Shown one piece after another: positions 6,015 to 6,103 of a stretch of DNA of 6,103 nt; position 1 is the stretch's first letter; the number at the start of each line of letters is the position of its first letter. The position numbers and the translations under genes are program-made. The stretch is from Deltaproteobacteria bacterium. GTDB lineage: Bacteria; Desulfobacterota; DSM-4660; Desulfatiglandales; Desulfatiglandaceae. The notes under the pieces are model-generated. The model was not told where the DNA came from, did not search any database, and saw nothing but the letters and a program-made list of their open reading frames with translations. Location: NCBI GenBank assembly GCA_021159525.1, contig JAGHEC010000188.1, positions 1-6,103 of the forward strand, written 5' to 3'.

Positions 6015-6103
6015 AGCCTGTCCTTGTGACGGTTTGTGGGGTTCATTGAGTCGTAACCGTTTACGGGGGCTTGAGATCTCCTTGATACATTGATATGAGA
6101 AAA
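6015..6103 (-). promoter_or_regulatory. Upstream region of cobA-hemD
   Basis: Holds the AAGGA ribosome binding site (6021-6025) and an imperfect palindrome, GTAACCGTTTAC, at 6053-6064. No clear promoter is visible. One minus-strand frame is open from the window edge to a TGA at 6011-6013 that overlaps the ATG, which could be the tail of an upstream gene such as hemC, but 30 open codons may be chance and I do not recognise the residues. Confidence 0.3.

Noticed and set aside
6011..6103. C-terminal end of an upstream gene overlapping the cobA-hemD start by ATGA
   Set aside because: Only 30 codons are visible, all three minus-strand frames have open stretches here, and no residues are recognisable; it cannot be decided without sequence beyond the window.

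Overview
The window looks like chromosomal DNA from a moderately GC-rich Gram-negative bacterium, most likely a deltaproteobacterium (Desulfobacterota). This is inferred from three things: a fused uroporphyrinogen-III methyltransferase/synthase, a TPR-MshEN-GspE/PilB type ATPase, and a receiver-PAS protein followed by the start of a membrane sensor kinase. No marker gene fixes the taxonomy.

Layout. Positions 1-114 hold the right-hand part of a small repeat element (copy A). It stops one base before the start codon of a histidine phosphatase gene (116-718, +). Sixteen bases after that stop begins an 8-bp direct repeat that flanks a complete second copy of the element (copy B, 742-1001). Copy B has imperfect terminal inverted repeats, no transposase, and fits a miniature inverted-repeat transposable element (MITE). 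A leader of about 165 bases (1002-1168) follows; it contains a weak c-di-GMP-I (GEMM)-like arrangement and, alternatively, a sigma-54-like motif. It precedes a 720-residue secretion/pilus assembly ATPase gene (1169-3331, +). Next comes a receiver-PAS response regulator gene (3394-4191, +). A sensor kinase gene overlapped its end by 8 bases but is now a remnant: a probable one-base deletion breaks the frame at about 4235, and the rest is lost at 4352, exactly where a third, decayed end of the same repeat begins. On the opposite strand, converging on this junction, lies the cobA-hemD fusion gene (4467-6014, -).

How the parts work together. The ATPase, response regulator and lost kinase probably formed one signalling/surface-machinery operon. 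The ATPase carries an MshEN-like domain, a family that often binds c-di-GMP, so a c-di-GMP leader would make sense there, but the leader is a weak candidate. CobA-HemD makes uroporphyrinogen III and methylates it to precorrin-2, feeding siroheme, B12 and, in many sulfate reducers, alternative heme synthesis. The phosphatase could be CobC-like, but its link to B12 is not demonstrated.

The most unusual signal is the repeat family: two direct copies tightly bracket one gene, copy A supplies that gene's Shine-Dalgarno sequence, and a third relic marks the breakpoint of a dead kinase gene. I found no CRISPR array, tRNA, rRNA or clear intrinsic terminator.
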